From Moorena bouillonii PNG (GTDB lineage: Bacteria; Cyanobacteriota; Cyanobacteriia; Cyanobacteriales; Coleofasciculaceae): DNA of 35,919 nt. Below are positions 34,423 through 35,919 of the stretch, piece by piece; position 1 is the first letter of the stretch; each line of letters begins with the position of its first letter. Both the position numbers and the translations under genes were made by a program. The stretch lies in the NCBI RefSeq assembly GCF_001942495.1, contig NZ_MKZS01000001.1, positions 5,085,586 through 5,121,504 of the forward strand, given 5' to 3'. The notes below the pieces were generated by a model. That model searched no databases and was not told the origin of the DNA. It saw nothing but the letters and a program-made list of their open reading frames with translations.

Positions 34423-34460
34423 GTAAATAGTCAAAAAAACTATACTTTTTGACTATTTAC
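34423..34460. terminator. Perfect 15-bp hairpin between tnpB and metK
   Basis: GTAAATAGTCAAAAA (34423-34437) and TTTTTGACTATTTAC (34446-34460) pair fully around an 8-base loop. CTATTTTTTA follows on the plus strand. It is AT-rich and could end minus-strand transcripts from tnpB before metK, or be a stable element of its own. It lies about 170 bp upstream of the metK start. Confidence 0.5.
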
Positions 34461-34549
34461 CTATTTTTTAATTCATGAATCATTAAAATCCATAATCCGA
34501 GCAACGTTTTATCCTCTCGCTCTCGTTTTTATGAAATCTGTGACATCCT

Positions 34550-34580
34550 CCCGACGCTAACCCGATGGGTATAGCGCGGG
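34550..34580. other. Right-end hairpin of the second TnpB element
   Basis: CCCGACGCTA and TAGCGCGGG pair with one bulge around ACCCGATGGG, overlapping the tnpB stop codon. This is the usual place for the subterminal hairpin and guide-RNA scaffold of IS200/IS605 elements. The right end is probably near 34540 (GGATGTCAC on the minus strand); the exact end is not fixed. Confidence 0.6.
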
Positions 34581-35825
34581 GTTCCCAATATCACTATTGG
34601 ACATTGCTGCCCTACGCCACTGATCTAGGCTAAATGCCCCCGACAGCCCGACTTGACAGCCAATTTCTTTCCCCCAGAGTCCCTGGGTACTAAGTTTTTC
34701 TATGCCTCGATTACACAGTTCTTGAGCTGCGGCAACATCTCTATCAACACAGTAGCTACATTGAGGACAGGTATGCACCCGATCTTCTAGTTCTTTCCTG
34801 ACTTCAACGCGGCAGTTAGGGCAGGTCTGGCTACTGCCTCTGTGGTCAACTTGATCGACAAATACATTGCGTCGCTTTCCTACGTATTTGAGAATGGTAC
34901 GAAATTGACCAAACGCTCCGTCTAGAGTGTGTTTACCTAAAAACCCTTTTGCCATGATCCGGAAATCAATATCCTCTAAGAAGATTGTATCCGCCATGTC
35001 GCAGAGACAGTGAGCTAGCTTGAACTGATAATCTTTTCTCTTGAAGGCAATGTGATTGTGCTGCTTTTCTACCTTAATCCTGGCTTTTTCGTAGTTAGCC
35101 GAACGTTTTTGTTTCTTTGATAATCTACGTTGTAGCACTTTCAGCCGACGATGTAGATCTTTGAAGAATTTACGCCCAGGTTCGACAAAACCATCACTAG
35201 TAGCGCAGTAAGACAACAAGCCGACATCAACCCCAATCACATGACCGTGAGGCATTGGGTCAGGAATTTGAAGATCCGACTCGATAGTCACAACTGTAAA
35301 CCAACCCACAGCTTTTTTGACTACTCTTACTTGCTTGATGGCAAACCCTTCTGGTATTGGTCGATGCAAGTTGATTGGCACCCTGCCTAGCTTTGGTAGC
35401 TTTATATGCCATCCAGTAATTGGATTGGTTTTGAACTGAGGGAAAAGCATTGACTTCATTTGTCCATACTTTTTAAACCTCGGAAAGCCGAAGCCGCGTT
35501 TGACAAAGAATTCCCAAGCGTCGTGGAGTCTTCTGATATTAGTTTGTAGCACCTGTGAGGGAACTGCTTTGAGCCTAGGAAACTCTTTTTTAGCTTTGGG
35601 AAGGTTGTTTTGCTGTTGCTGATACCCAGGAAACGGATAATCGGCACTCATGATGTATTCCGACTCCAAACTACACCTATCTATGGCACATTTTCGAGAG
35701 CTTATGTAGTCTTTTAGCTCCCTAAGTGCGTAGTTATAGGACACTCGACAAGTTTCTAGCCACTCACAAAGCAGCTCTACTTGTCTAGCATCTGGTTTTA
35801 GGCGATAGGTGTAATTCAATATCAT
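34557..35825 (-). CDS. tnpB: TnpB, RNA-guided nuclease, second type
   Basis: A 422-residue TnpB beginning MILNYTYRLKPDARQVELL, with VSYNYALRELKDY in the N-terminal helical part. RuvC motifs are GVDVGLLSY (Asp200), IFLEDIDFR (Glu) and CVDRDVAAAQEL (Asp). The zinc finger is CPNCRVEV...CPQCSYC. All catalytic residues are present and the frame is intact. It differs from the TnpB at 7479 in length, N-terminus and zinc-finger spacing, so the two come from different IS lineages. No tnpA is adjacent within the window. The left end is not resolved. Confidence 0.95.
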   Translation of the reverse strand: MILNYTYRLKPDARQVELLCEWLETCRVSYNYALRELKDYISSRKCAIDRCSLESEYIMSADYPFPGYQQQQNNLPKAKKEFPRLKAVPSQVLQTNIRRLHDAWEFFVKRGFGFPRFKKYGQMKSMLFPQFKTNPITGWHIKLPKLGRVPINLHRPIPEGFAIKQVRVVKKAVGWFTVVTIESDLQIPDPMPHGHVIGVDVGLLSYCATSDGFVEPGRKFFKDLHRRLKVLQRRLSKKQKRSANYEKARIKVEKQHNHIAFKRKDYQFKLAHCLCDMADTIFLEDIDFRIMAKGFLGKHTLDGAFGQFRTILKYVGKRRNVFVDQVDHRGSSQTCPNCRVEVRKELEDRVHTCPQCSYCVDRDVAAAQELCNRGIEKLSTQGLWGKEIGCQVGLSGAFSLDQWRRAAMSNSDIGNPALYPSG

Positions 35826-35919
35826 AAAAATTATTATACTATATTTTTAATTAGTGATAAATAGCCTGACTGACTGACAAAAGGCGGTCACTGTTTTGTC
35901 AAACTGTTTGTCAGATGGA
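35826..35919. other. Left side of the second TnpB element, to the window edge
   Basis: Upstream of tnpB is an AT-rich stretch, then GACTGACTGACAAAAGG and TTGTCAAACTGTTTGTCAG, a loose inverted repeat of TGACAAA. It may be the left-end subterminal palindrome, but the junction is outside view or not recognisable. Confidence 0.35.

Noticed and set aside
34253-34556. Possible SAM riboswitch before metK
   Set aside because: No recognisable SAM-I to SAM-V core by eye; the only strong structure is the AT-rich 15-bp hairpin.

Overview
This window is from a filamentous cyanobacterium. The evidence is: many HIP1 octamers (GCGATCGC, for example near 4731, 4762, 10251, 10377, 11113 and 12420), a CYP120-type P450, a CofH-type FO synthase subunit, a zinc-ribbon/kinase/WD40 protein of a cyanobacterial type, Uma2 and DUF3352 proteins, and a very heavy load of 7-bp tandem repeats and small palindromic repeats between genes. 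The style suggests a large, repeat-rich marine genome of the Moorena/Lyngbya kind. That is an inference; no 16S rRNA or other species marker is present.

Layout. 1-2788: a glutathione S-transferase gene interrupted by a complete but decayed group II intron (19-2396, minus strand). The intron's RT/maturase/HNH frame is broken by two frameshifts and two 102-bp hairpin elements. 3083-4957: thioredoxin, a CxxC peroxiredoxin-like protein and a TetR regulator on the minus strand, with a shared GGAAYGATTG motif in front of all three, so probably one TetR-controlled redox module that ends in the GST. 5092-7082: a membrane-anchored M15 D,D-carboxypeptidase and a small membrane protein with an FtsH-like HEAGH motif. 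7222-9230: a methyltransferase pseudogene split by an IS200/IS605-type TnpB element whose ends can be placed to the base. 9375-14667: Uma2 nuclease-like protein, Ser/Thr kinase with seven WD40 repeats, and a copper P1B-ATPase carrying an in-frame repeat insertion.

15064-19356: a second GST, an EF-hand protein, a protein weakly like N-acyl amino acid synthases, and a CYP120-like P450. 19357-21172: a long gene-poor stretch with antitoxin-like remnants and, behind a near-consensus promoter, a tandemly duplicated module of hairpin, sequestered Shine-Dalgarno and a 13-14 codon mini-ORF. 21173-25212: ammonium transporter, a repeat-rich spacer, a small hypothetical protein and PPK2. 25365-32515: a coiled-coil protein, a large CPYC-type GST, a GT39-like membrane glycosyltransferase, CofH and a DUF3352 protein. 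32990-35825: MetK and a second, different TnpB.

The most unusual content is the repeats. Three copies of a 102-bp hairpin element share one geometry, have changed but still paired stem arms, and carry the loop in opposite orientations. One copy contains an exact 52-bp insertion of another palindrome and itself sits inside a further copy of that palindrome. Other repeats enter coding sequence, extending the copper ATPase and the glycosyltransferase in frame. No tRNA, rRNA, CRISPR array or prophage was seen.
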